This document shows, in pieces, positions 1 through 6,519 of a stretch of DNA of 64,000 nt. The first letter of the stretch is position 1; each line of letters starts with the position of its first letter. The notes below the pieces were generated by a model, which was not told the DNA's origin, made no database searches, and saw only the letters and a program-made list of their open reading frames with translations. The position numbers and the translations under genes are program-made. Origin of the DNA: Gammaproteobacteria bacterium (GTDB lineage Bacteria; Pseudomonadota; Gammaproteobacteria; Chromatiales; Chromatiaceae); assembly GCA_011389885.1 (NCBI GenBank), contig JAABTK010000018.1:1-64000 (forward strand). The letters are read 5' to 3'.

Positions 1-694
1 GCGCCTCGGGATATGGCGCGAGGGCGGTGACCGCCGGACGCAACGGCGAGTTGGGGGCGAGCACGCCGTAGTAGCGGTGCCGATGTTGCCGGGGCGGCGG
101 GACCAAGGCGGCGATGCGGCCGATCAGCTCCAGCGGCGAAAGGATGATCTGGGTTTGCCCATCCATGCTTGGTTTGGGCAGGCGGTAGATCAGCCGCTGG
201 GCGTCGATCTCCTCCAGTCGGTCGAAGGCGTTGCGGCGGACGGGCGCAATAGCGCAGCAGCCGCTCGAGCCCTGATCGGTCGCTGGCCTCAATGCGCACC
301 GAGGCGTCTAGCGAGAACCCGCCGCCGTGGTTCCACGCCTCCATCTCCTTGCGGCCATCTTTTTGCTCGCCCCATCCCTGGGGCTCGCCCCCTTCCCTGG
401 GGGCTTACGCGAAAATCCGCTCCCAGCGGATTTTTCGAGCAGACCTCGCCTCGTAAAGGCACGCAGGATACGGCGGCGGATTTGGGTCTGCACCACCTCG
501 GCGTCGTCCGGGTCGAGTTCCTCCACCTCAATGAACCGTACGCCCTGCTCGGGGTCGGGCTCGAAAACGCCGTCGATGACGCAAACGTGGAAATGGGTGT
601 GCTCGTTCAGCGAAGAGCCGAACCGATGGATGAAGGCCACCGCGCCGATCCGAGCCTTGGGAGCCGCACCAGGGCAACGGGCGCGCAACCTCTC
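1..694 (-). pseudogene. IS91-family transposase relic, frameshifted and interrupted
   Basis: Decayed Y2/HUH-type transposase of a rolling-circle IS91-like element. On the minus strand one frame reads ARIGAVAFIHRFGSSLNEHT followed by HFHVCVIDGVFE, with the His-rich metal-binding segment HTHFH. After about base 445 a palindromic insert breaks the protein. Homology resumes in another frame (WNHGGGFSLDASVRIEA, GLERLLRYCAR). After a further shift it continues as RLIYRLPKPSMDGQTQIILS and HRHRYYGVLAPNSPLR to the window edge. The extreme N-terminus (zinc-finger part) is not recognisable above about base 694, and the C-terminus lies outside the window. At least two frameshifts plus the insert make it non-functional. 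The family assignment rests on remembered motifs and is fairly secure. Confidence 0.75.
358..443 (-). repeat. Small palindromic dispersed element, copy 1
   Basis: Inserted inside the IS91 transposase relic. Read on the minus strand it contains the near-palindrome AAAATCCGCTGGGAGCGGAT followed by TTTCGCG and a G/C-rich tail. A second copy in the opposite genomic orientation lies at 5871-5945 beside another IS91 fragment. Boundaries are approximate. Confidence 0.55.
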
Positions 695-853
695 CGCCTT
701 GGGCTGGGAGGGACTGGGGGAACTCGCCGCCGGGATCCACCGACCGGTGTACGGGCTAGGGGGCGTGAAACCGGACGACGCCGAGGCCGCAGTGGCGGCC
801 GGGGCCCAGGGCGTGGCGGGGCCCAAGGGGTTTTGGGAATAAGGAAGATTCCT

Positions 854-1954
854 TTACCCCGTATGCTCTCCTTGTTCTAATCCAACGGTTCCATGGGAGC
901 TACACTCGGCGCCCATCCCCCAGGCGCGAACGGCCTGGGCCACCGCCTCCGCGGGGATGAACTCCTGCTCCAGCCGCCCCCGGGGGCTGTCCAGCAGGCG
1001 CCGATAGAGATCGACCTCCTCGGCCGTCAGCCCGGCGGCCGGGGTCTCTCCGGCCTGGGCAGGCTCGGGGACCGCCTGCCCCTCATAGGCCTCGAAGACC
1101 GCCGTATCCATCAGCAAGGCGCACAGCCTGGGTTGCCGCCGACGGGCCTCCGCCAGCATGGAGAGCCCCCAGGTGTCGATGTCGCCCCAATAGGCCAGAT
1201 ACCCCCCGCCGAGCCAATCGGCCCCCAACCAGCCCAGGTTCAGCCCCGCACCCAACACGGCGACCGTATCCGCCATGGCCGGCAATTGATAAAGGGCGCG
1301 TTCGTTCTCCACGATCAGGACCCGCCCCGCCGGCAGCGGCGTGCGCGCCAGCTCGCTGCTGCGAACGCGCAATTGCTCGAAGGGCAGCAAGCCTCCATCC
1401 AGCGGTGCCACCAGCAGCCAGCGCTCGCCCTCATCCAACGCCCCCAGGAAGCCCTCCAGACCCGCCTCCAACGCCTCGGGGCCGAAACGGACCTCCAGCA
1501 GTCTGCCGATCAGGGTTCGATTGCGCTCGAAGAACTTGCTGTCACAGCCCGCAATGGAGAGCGCACGCAGCGGCCGACCCTGGGCGCAGCCCGGCTCGAT
1601 GGCCTGTGCGACCCGACAGGCCTGAATCGTCTCCTCGGCACTGCGGCCCAGGATCAGCTGACGCTGGCGGATGATCAGGGGATGAAAGCACGAATCCGTC
1701 GCGGCGAGGATGCGGGCGAACAGCGCAAACTCCTGTCGCACCGCGCGATCATTCGCCGCCTCCGCCCACTCCTCCGGCGTGCGCACAACCCAATGCAACG
1801 GCAACTCCACCGCCTCCGCCACACTGCGATAATTCACCGCCCCCCACTCCACCTCGCCGATTCCGACCTCCCGCCAGGCGCGGATATGCTCCCGCACCCT
1901 GGGCAACTCATCGGTGATCTGTTTGGGTGATGGTTTGCCGATAGCCAAACGCAA
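854..1954 (-). CDS. JetD-like protein (DUF3322/DUF2220), orphan Wadjet subunit
   Basis: Resembles JetD, the Toprim-fold nuclease subunit of Wadjet (JetABCD) anti-plasmid systems. An N-terminal DUF3322-like region is followed by a DUF2220-like region with VLIVENERALYQLP (residues about 212-225), AYWGDIDTWGLSMLAEARRR (254-273) and LLMDTAVFEAYEG (280-292). This is the family's pattern of acidic catalytic residues. The coordinates start at the first usable ATG. The natural start is probably ATG at 2050 (MKTPQQLS), but codon 9 is an in-frame TAG at 2024-2026, so this version lacks about 32 N-terminal residues. No jetA, jetB or jetC lies upstream, and an IS91 relic lies downstream. It is therefore probably a decaying remnant unless an internal start rescues it. 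Family call good, function doubtful. Confidence 0.7.
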   Translation of the reverse strand: MRLAIGKPSPKQITDELPRVREHIRAWREVGIGEVEWGAVNYRSVAEAVELPLHWVVRTPEEWAEAANDRAVRQEFALFARILAATDSCFHPLIIRQRQLILGRSAEETIQACRVAQAIEPGCAQGRPLRALSIAGCDSKFFERNRTLIGRLLEVRFGPEALEAGLEGFLGALDEGERWLLVAPLDGGLLPFEQLRVRSSELARTPLPAGRVLIVENERALYQLPAMADTVAVLGAGLNLGWLGADWLGGGYLAYWGDIDTWGLSMLAEARRRQPRLCALLMDTAVFEAYEGQAVPEPAQAGETPAAGLTAEEVDLYRRLLDSPRGRLEQEFIPAEAVAQAVRAWGMGAECSSHGTVGLEQGEHTG

Positions 1955-2110
1955 CGGCCACTGCCCCGGATCCAGTAGCCGCCTCTCGCAGACCTCGCCG
2001 TTCTGCCATTGGCGTTGGAGTTTCTAGGAAAGCTGTTGCGGGGTCTTCATGGTTATCGCCGCAGAGGCACGGAGATCACAGAGGAATCCAATAAAATGTC
2101 ACGCCAAGCG

Positions 2111-2182
2111 TAGGGTGCGTTAGGCGCGCCGACCCCGGTCTTTGAATCAACACCCAACCTTTCGCGCGCCGTAACGCACCAT
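2111..2182. repeat. 72-bp inverted-repeat element, copy 1
   Basis: Begins TAGGGTGCGTTAGGCGCGCC and ends GCGCGCCGTAACGCACCAT, so the ends are imperfect inverted repeats. It lies just after the stop of the nuclease gene. Other copies are at 3264-3332, 53898-53972 and 55249-55322 (the last in opposite orientation), with a half copy near 4403-4415. It is probably a non-autonomous mobile element or REP-like sequence. Confidence 0.7.
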
Positions 2183-2671
2183 TCACCAATCCAGTTTTTT
2201 CAGGTGCTCGACAAGATTCGATTCGTTTACGAAGGTCAAGTCATACATGCTGGAGAGGCCCTGGGTTTGCGCATCGCCGAGCCCCGCGATACAGAGCACA
2301 AAGCGCTCCGGTTCGAGCTTCAGCTTCTTGCGCAGGCCGAGGTACTTGTCGATATCCTGGCGAAACTCCCCGGTCTTGCATTCCACGCACAGAGGGGTTT
2401 TACCGCGGGCCGGAAAGAAGGTATCCAGCTCGTTCGCGGTGTCATCGGGAAAGCTGACGTGCAGACTGCGCAGGGAGGAGACCGGGATATTGAGCTCCTG
2501 AAAGAACTCCAGCCCCTTGATGAACACAAACCACTCCAGCCACTCTCCATTGAAAAACCGTTTGACGGGCTGGGCGGCTTGCAGCTTCAGACGAATGATC
2601 TTGTCTTTCTTTTGATAAAAGTATTTGCCGACAAAGGAGTATTCATAAAGCTCCTCGCAGAAGCGCCGCAT
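2183..2671 (-). CDS. Card1/Can2-like PD-(D/E)XK nuclease domain protein
   Basis: A 162-residue protein resembling the nuclease half of Card1/Can2 (DUF1887) effectors, without a CARF sensor domain. Visible signatures are GEWLEWFVF (residues 42-50), ANELDTFF (79-86) with Glu81 and Asp83, and LCVECKTGEF (94-103) with Glu97 and Lys99. These give the E-x-D ... E-x-K metal site of the restriction-endonuclease fold. A C-terminal strand, FVLCIAGLGDAQ, follows. Its ATG overlaps the TGA of the upstream zinc-ribbon gene by one base (TGATG), implying translational coupling. The pair lies in an accessory island beside a JetD-like gene and toxin-antitoxin genes, which suggests a defence role. That role is inferred; the fold assignment rests on motif recognition only. 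Confidence 0.65.
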   Translation of the reverse strand: MRRFCEELYEYSFVGKYFYQKKDKIIRLKLQAAQPVKRFFNGEWLEWFVFIKGLEFFQELNIPVSSLRSLHVSFPDDTANELDTFFPARGKTPLCVECKTGEFRQDIDKYLGLRKKLKLEPERFVLCIAGLGDAQTQGLSSMYDLTFVNESNLVEHLKKLDW

Positions 2672-3195
2672 CAGCTGGCTTCTTCCTTGCTGCTCTTGAC
2701 CAGCTCCTGCTTGACGTCGAGATAACCCTTGTTCTGGACATATTTGATCTTGTCGTGGAGTTCGTACAAGGCCGAATAATTTTCGCCCAACAGGCAGGCG
2801 ATTTCGTCAAAAAACCCAGTAGTGTCGATGGCATCCGGATTCGCTTGCGCGCTAATCCGCTTGTTGTCGAACCAGTCGATAATCGGCGCGAACTGCGCCT
2901 CATTGGTCAATGCGGTGGTATTGCTCAATTCTATATCCGCCAGCGGCAGAGGTTCCGGCGATTTCGCTTCCGCGTTCGCCCTGGCGCCGGAGTCTTCAGC
3001 TGTAAGGCCGCCCTCTTGGCAAGCTTTCAGCAATCGCGTTTGTTCACGGTATTTTTCGATCAGCCTGGAGACGAAGACCGCCGTATCATGAATCGGCGAA
3101 CTCTCCTTGCAGTCCGGACAGCGGACCTTTTTGCCGATATGCTGATTCGGGACTTCCCGAAGGAAACCGCATCTCCCGCAGCGCAACAATGCCAT
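2671..3195 (-). CDS. Zinc-ribbon protein, partner of the Card1-like nuclease
   Basis: A 174-residue protein with an N-terminal treble-clef or zinc-ribbon module: Cys6-x2-Cys9 and Cys26-x2-Cys29, in RCGRCGFL and VRCPDCKE. A predicted helical segment (VSRLIEKYREQTRLLKACQ) and a low-complexity linker follow. The C-terminal half is acidic and helical (LLGENYSALYELHDKIKYVQ). I do not recognise a named family. It is the first gene of a two-gene unit: its TGA shares one base with the ATG of the nuclease gene. A plausible job is nucleic-acid sensing or targeting for the nuclease, but this is inference. It is followed upstream (3264-3332) by a copy of the dispersed inverted-repeat element, which may separate it from older neighbours. 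Confidence 0.6.
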   Translation of the reverse strand: MALLRCGRCGFLREVPNQHIGKKVRCPDCKESSPIHDTAVFVSRLIEKYREQTRLLKACQEGGLTAEDSGARANAEAKSPEPLPLADIELSNTTALTNEAQFAPIIDWFDNKRISAQANPDAIDTTGFFDEIACLLGENYSALYELHDKIKYVQNKGYLDVKQELVKSSKEEAS

Positions 3196-3263
3196 AAAAA
3201 AACTCCAATCAACATTTTTGTATAAGTAAAAATCCCCACTACCCTCTGCGTGTTACACGGTCC

Positions 3264-3332
3264 GGGTGCGTTAGGCGCGCCGACTCCGGTCTTTGAATCA
3301 ACAACAACCTTCCGTGCGCCGTAACGCACCAT
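3264..3332. repeat. 72-bp inverted-repeat element, copy 2
   Basis: GGGTGCGTTAGGCGCGCCGA at the left and GCGCCGTAACGCACCAT at the right. The internal part is nearly the same as copy 1, including the shared stretch GGTCTTTGAATCAACA. It lies upstream of the zinc-ribbon/nuclease pair, so copies 1 and 2 bracket that pair in the same orientation. The remaining bases 3196-3263 and 3333-3463 hold nothing I can identify. Confidence 0.7.
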
Positions 3333-3463
3333 GCCAACGGGCGGTAGCGCTGGGGAATGGCGCGTTACGCCCCGCGGGCTTTTTCGTGGTATGGGACATT
3401 GGCCTGTGGCTAGCGCGGCATTCAAGTCATGGCGATTCATCGCGGACAGGGCTGCCGCGCGCC

Positions 3464-3957
3464 CTACAAAGCCGGCTCATCCATCTTTTCGGCGATACGG
3501 CTGCAAATACGATCCGACAAATAGAACCCGGCCTCATACCTCAGTTGCTGGATCAGCGGCATCACCTGGTCGATCAGGCCCTTTCGCTTCGCCAGCATCA
3601 GCATACCTGCCACCCCAACTACTGAAGGCCCATGCGCTTGGCTGTATGCCGTCCATCCGCCTCGTCGAGCAGAATCCAGCCGGCCTTCAATTCCGCGGCC
3701 AGTACAATGGCCTCGGATTCGCCGCGGTCGAGGTGTTCCCGCAACGCCGCGACAGCGACTTGGTTTTCTACTGATTGAATCTCGACCCAATCAGCGGTTG
3801 CTACCTCGCCACTGCCCGGCCAGGTCCTAGCATTGGCGTTTAGCTCTTGCAATACAGCCTCTGGAATCACAATCCGGCCAAACAAATCCCGGAACAGCTC
3901 AAAGCGTCCAATAGCTGCCAGACTGGTGATTGGCGAAGTATTGGAAACCACCTTCAC
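3464..3957 (-). pseudogene. PIN-domain toxin (DUF3368 type), single-base frameshift
   Basis: VapC-like ribonuclease toxin. The first 112 codons start at GTG 3957 and read MKVVSNTSPITSLAAIGRFE, with the first PIN acidic residue context SNTSP and a later ESEAIVLAAE. A TAG then follows GLQ at about 3619. Homology continues directly in another frame with VVGVAGMLMLAKRKGLID and ends AGFYLSDRICSRIAEKM before a stop at 3464. One missing base explains the break. The GTG start overlaps the TGA of the upstream UPF0175 gene by four bases, as in an antitoxin-toxin operon. The toxin is probably dead, leaving the antitoxin alone. Confidence 0.75.
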
Positions 3958-4226
3958 AAGGTTTGGCTGTAACCCATGAAATTATCTACGGCGGACAAAT
4001 CATCTTCAAGGTCACCCTCTTTGAAATGCGCCGGTATGCCATGCTGTCGTTGCAACTGACGAAAGTCCCACAGGGACAGGCCGCTCAACTCTCGGGCCTT
4101 GCCCAGCGAGAGCTTGTTTCCGGCATACAACGCCAAAGCCAACTCCGCCTTCAGCTCATTCAGGCTCAAATGGCTGGAATCCAGTACATCCTGGGGAATC
4201 TCCAGGCATACGTTGTTCATGTACAC
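3954..4226 (-). CDS. UPF0175 family antitoxin
   Basis: A 90-residue protein with the UPF0175 pattern: a short beta-strand start (NNVCLEIPQDVL), then helical segments (LNELKAELALALYAGNKLSL) and the helix-turn-helix-like GKARELSGLSLWDFRQLQRQ. UPF0175 proteins normally act as antitoxin and autorepressor for adjacent PIN (DUF3368) toxins. That is the arrangement here, with a four-base overlap to the frameshifted PIN gene. Translation may begin at ATG 4226 or at the ATG two codons later (MNNVCLE). Confidence 0.75.
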   Translation of the reverse strand: MYMNNVCLEIPQDVLDSSHLSLNELKAELALALYAGNKLSLGKARELSGLSLWDFRQLQRQHGIPAHFKEGDLEDDLSAVDNFMGYSQTL

Positions 4227-4263
4227 GCCCTCATACCATGATATAGCTCAGAGACATTATAGC

Positions 4264-4383
4264 GCGTTGCGCTTCCGTTAATCCGGGAGCCGCACCGAGA
4301 TCACAGATGTTGTCCCAAAGCGCCTCCACCAGCTCAAGTTATTCTTCCGGCGGCAATGCCTTTGCTTGATTCAATAGCCCCGA
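4264..4383 (-). pseudogene. Decayed copy of the TIGR02574-type antitoxin
   Basis: The minus strand reads LLNQAKALPPEE, an in-frame TAA, then LELVEALWDNICDLG and PGLTEAQR before similarity ends. This is a duplicate of the N-terminal half of the antitoxin at 5122-5349, with the same codons in most positions. The Gln codon after PPEE has become TAA and the C-terminal half is missing. It is a clear remnant. Confidence 0.75.
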
Positions 4384-4508
4384 GACGATGGCGCGGGGGA
4401 TTGGTGCGTTACGGCCCTCGGAGGTTTTCATGGCATCTCTGGTGCTGGATGTAGAAGCATTGATCCGGTTCGACACCCTTGGGGCGATGTGCGACCAGAC
4501 CCCATGGA

Positions 4509-4808
4509 TCACGCAGCCGTGTAGCGCTGGGCGTCGATCTTGTCCGCATTCTTCCGAGCCTGTGCCAGATCATAGGCGGCCTGCATGCGCAACCAGTTGT
4601 CTGCCGTGCTGCCGAACGCCTTGTCAAGACAGATCGCCAGTTCCGGAGAGATCCCGCCATGTTCGGTAACCAGGTTATTCAACGTCTGGCGCGCCACGCC
4701 CAGCACTCGAGCGCCTCCGGTGACAGAAAGCCCCAGGGCTTCGAGACATTCCTGCCGGACAATACGACCGGGATGAGGAGTACATGGCATTGCTGAGGTG
4801 GTGATCAA
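4509..4808 (-). CDS. higA: HigA-like XRE family antitoxin
   Basis: A 99-residue helix-turn-helix protein. It carries the HigA-type sequence TPHPGRIVRQECLEALGLSV, the HTH segment ARVLGVARQTLNNLVTEHGG, and the conserved tail NWLRMQAAYDLAQARK. HigA binds DNA and neutralises HigB, an mRNA-cleaving toxin normally encoded immediately upstream. Here the upstream gene, 20 bp away, is a ParE/RelE-type toxin that already has its own overlapping antitoxin, and no higB is visible. The gene is therefore either an orphan or a third partner of a recombined module. The start may be the internal ATG seven codons later (MPCTPHPG). Bases 4384-4508 hold only a half copy of the inverted-repeat element. Confidence 0.75.
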   Translation of the reverse strand: MITTSAMPCTPHPGRIVRQECLEALGLSVTGGARVLGVARQTLNNLVTEHGGISPELAICLDKAFGSTADNWLRMQAAYDLAQARKNADKIDAQRYTAA

Positions 4809-4828
4809 GGCCTAACGCATCCTAGCCC

Positions 4829-5125
4829 TCAGCCTCTGCTTTCCCAAGTAGAGGGATTGCGATGTCCATGAAACACGGCTAGCACAACAATCCGTTTTGC
4901 TTCCACCCGAAAATAGACGCAGTAAGGAAAACGCCGAACTACGGCCCGCCGGATCTCAGAATGTACTACGGGAAACAGGAGTGGGTTGGCGGCAACCTGA
5001 TCGATACAACGATTCACTTCCTCGATGAATTCAACACCCAGATTGGGGCGCTGGTTCTCGTAATGGGTAGCGGCATCCGTAAACTCCGCCGTTGCCGCCC
5101 GGCGATAGACGACCGGCAAAGTCAT
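4829..5125 (-). CDS. ParE/RelE superfamily toxin
   Basis: A 98-residue protein of the type II toxin fold. It starts VVYRRAATAEFTDAATHYEN, has the central helix FIEEVNRCIDQVAANPLLFP, and ends with the strand segments RRAVVRRFPYCVYFRV and RIVVLAVFHGHRNPSTW. The H-G-H-R-x-P motif is typical of ParE/RelE toxins, which poison gyrase or cleave ribosome-bound mRNA. The ATG overlaps the stop of the upstream antitoxin by four bases (ATGA). The gene appears intact. Confidence 0.8.
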   Translation of the reverse strand: MTLPVVYRRAATAEFTDAATHYENQRPNLGVEFIEEVNRCIDQVAANPLLFPVVHSEIRRAVVRRFPYCVYFRVEAKRIVVLAVFHGHRNPSTWESRG

Positions 5126-5349
5126 CGCCCGATGCGCTTCAGCGCCGCCGCCTTGACCTCATCCCATGATTCCACATCGCTCAGGTTTTCCCGATGGTCC
5201 GCCAGGCGTCGGTCGAGTTCCGCACGTTGCGCTTCCGTTAAACCGGGAACCGCACCGAGATCACAGATGTTGTCCCAAAGCGCCTCCACCAGCTCCAACT
5301 GTTCCTCCGGCGGCAACTGCTTCGCTTGATTCAATAGTGCTGCATTCAT
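5122..5349 (-). CDS. Addiction module component, TIGR02574-type antitoxin
   Basis: A 75-residue protein: MNAALLNQAKQLPPEEQLEL, VEALWDNICDLG, LTEAQRAELDRRLADHREN and SWDEVKAAALKRI. This is the short helical antitoxin that precedes many RelE/ParE toxins. The reading frame is open much further upstream, but similarity and the second, decayed copy at 4264-4383 support ATG 5349 as the start. It overlaps the toxin start by four bases, so the two form one translationally coupled operon. Confidence 0.8.
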   Translation of the reverse strand: MNAALLNQAKQLPPEEQLELVEALWDNICDLGAVPGLTEAQRAELDRRLADHRENLSDVESWDEVKAAALKRIGR

Positions 5350-5386
5350 GGGTCTGCCCCGTCGAAGTTTTGCTTTGATCTTCAAA

Positions 5387-5869
5387 GAAGGATAGGAAAT
5401 GCAACCGCCTCCGCGAAAGTATCCCCCTGAATCTGGAGCGCCGTCAAGACTCGGTTTGAGCCCTTCTGACCACCGGAGGGCGATGATGGAGAAGAAATTG
5501 GCCGTCAGGAGGTGTTTGAGGCGGTTGTCACGGCAGGGAGAGGGGCGGAAAGCGGTGAATTTCGCGCGAACGGCAACAGCCAGCCCCGCAGCCCGGCGCG
5601 GGCTGTTACCAGGAGGGCCGCTACCAGGATACCCGTTGATCGTACTCGAACGAAGGCTCGGGCTGGGGGAGAGGGTCGCCCCGAAGGTGATCGAAGGCGT
5701 CGATGGCCTCCTCACCGGAGTCTTCGTACCACTCTGGCGGTCCCCGGGCGGAGGCGATTCGGGGCGGGGTAGCGGGCTCGCCGATAGGCTCCAGGATGGC
5801 CCGTACGTCCACCGCCTCGGTAATAAAGGCGATGATCCGCATATCGGCCCCGCATTGAGGGCAGGTCAA
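5387..5869 (-). mobile_element. IS91-family 3' end (copy A): transposase C-terminus plus ori-proximal sequence
   Basis: The minus strand encodes an IS91 transposase tail: MTCPQCGADMRIIAFITEA with a CPQCG zinc-binding pair, PATPPRIASARGPPEW and the characteristic terminal FEYDQRVSW, stopping at 5621. Downstream, 5387-5620 is non-coding and would contain the element's oriIS end. Bases 5387-5803 are repeated at 8236-8652 in the same orientation with about 15 scattered differences by eye. The transposase N-terminus is missing; a palindromic repeat follows directly at 5871. Boundary GAAGGATAGG is shared by both copies at the ori side. Confidence 0.7.
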
Positions 5870-5870
5870 A

Positions 5871-5945
5871 GGAAAAATTCGCCGGGAGCGAATTTTCGCG
5901 CAAGCCCTCCTGGACGAGGGTGAGCCCCAGGGAAGGGGAAATCAT
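5871..5945 (+). repeat. Small palindromic dispersed element, copy 2
   Basis: Contains AAAATTCGCCGGGAGCGAAT followed by TTTCGCGCAAGCCC, matching copy 1 (358-443) in opposite genomic orientation. It sits where the IS91 transposase homology of copy A breaks off, so it may mark an insertion or recombination point. Confidence 0.5.
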
Positions 5946-6094
5946 GGGACACCCATGTTTCGTTCCAGGGTAAAAGCAAGTGTTTCGCTAATTAGAATGG
6001 CTTTCGTTCGCATGCACCCTTCATCCCTAGTGGTTGTTGGGGGTAGTTGTTGGGTGTCCCATCTGGGACAGCCTCACCCCCCCAACGGCTTTAA

Positions 6095-6142
6095 CTGCCG
6101 CTGCCGCTGCCGCTGCCGCTGCCGCTGCCGCTGCCGCTGCCG
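6095..6142. repeat. (CTGCCG)8 hexanucleotide microsatellite
   Basis: Eight uninterrupted copies of CTGCCG, in a region without a supported gene. A slippage origin is likely. Confidence 0.85.
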
Positions 6143-6363
6143 CACCCGCGCCTTGACCGCGACTGCCGCTGCCGCACCCGCGCCTTGACCGCGGGGCAGA
6201 TGGAGCGCGAAGGGCTGAGCGCGCAATCCTCGGAGGGGCGGATCGTTACCCGCGAGGCGGACGCCGGCATGAACAAGCGCACCGGCGAGCTGGTCAAAAC
6301 CACCCAGACCGGTATTCAGACCCTCGGCCCCGACGGCGAGCCGATCACCCTGTGGACCGGCAA

Positions 6364-6426
6364 GCTGATGCAGTGGTAGTAGGGCGTGGTGGCGGCGTCG
6401 ATCTGCTGGTTTCGGGCGCGGGCCAT
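6364..6426 (-). pseudogene. N-terminal relic of a Y1 (REP-associated/IS200-like) transposase
   Basis: From ATG 6426 the minus strand reads MARARNQQIDAATTPYYHC then IS. This is the conserved start of REP-associated tyrosine transposases, whose next element would be a CVRRAFLCG-like motif. Homology ends abruptly at about 6364. A second relic with the same start lies at 8744. Only about 21 codons survive. Confidence 0.6.
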
Positions 6427-6519
6427 GAGGGTCTCCTGCTGGGTTCAGGGGCGTTGGTTCGAGTGTAGACCAGGGGGCGGGGAGGTCAAGAAATTGATGG
6501 GTGTCCCCTAAATGGTCCC

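Larger units (their letters stand above)
5946..6519. other. Gene-poor stretch with short open frame and repeats
   Basis: No recognisable gene. It includes a (CTGCCG)8 microsatellite at 6095-6142 and a duplicated CACCCGCGCCTTGACCGCG (6143-6161 and again about 6171-6189). A plus-strand open frame runs to 6379 (LTAGQMEREGLSAQSSEG to TLWTGKLMQW), which I cannot assign and which may be a relic. A transposase start relic at 6364-6426 overlaps its end. The sequence up to 6519 ends with tandem ATGGTCCCCTAA-like words next to the truncated ATPase. Confidence 0.5.

Noticed and set aside
893-1930. Long plus-strand open frame antisense to the JetD-like gene
   Set aside because: Arg/Gly/Leu-rich composition without family motifs. 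It is a GC-skew shadow of the minus-strand protein, which has clear DUF2220 motifs.
2024-2026. TAG in the JetD frame as a pyrrolysine or recoded codon
   Set aside because: It lies at codon 9 in a non-catalytic region and no pyl genes are visible. Mutation or an internal start is simpler.
2108-2182. Riboswitch or terminator for the nuclease operon
   Set aside because: The same sequence occurs at unrelated sites in both orientations, so it is a dispersed repeat rather than a gene-specific regulatory element.
6185-6379. Small plus-strand gene (LTAGQMEREG to GKLMQW)
   Set aside because: No family recognised and no clear ribosome binding site. It runs into a microsatellite upstream and overlaps a transposase relic, so it is kept only as a note in the region description.
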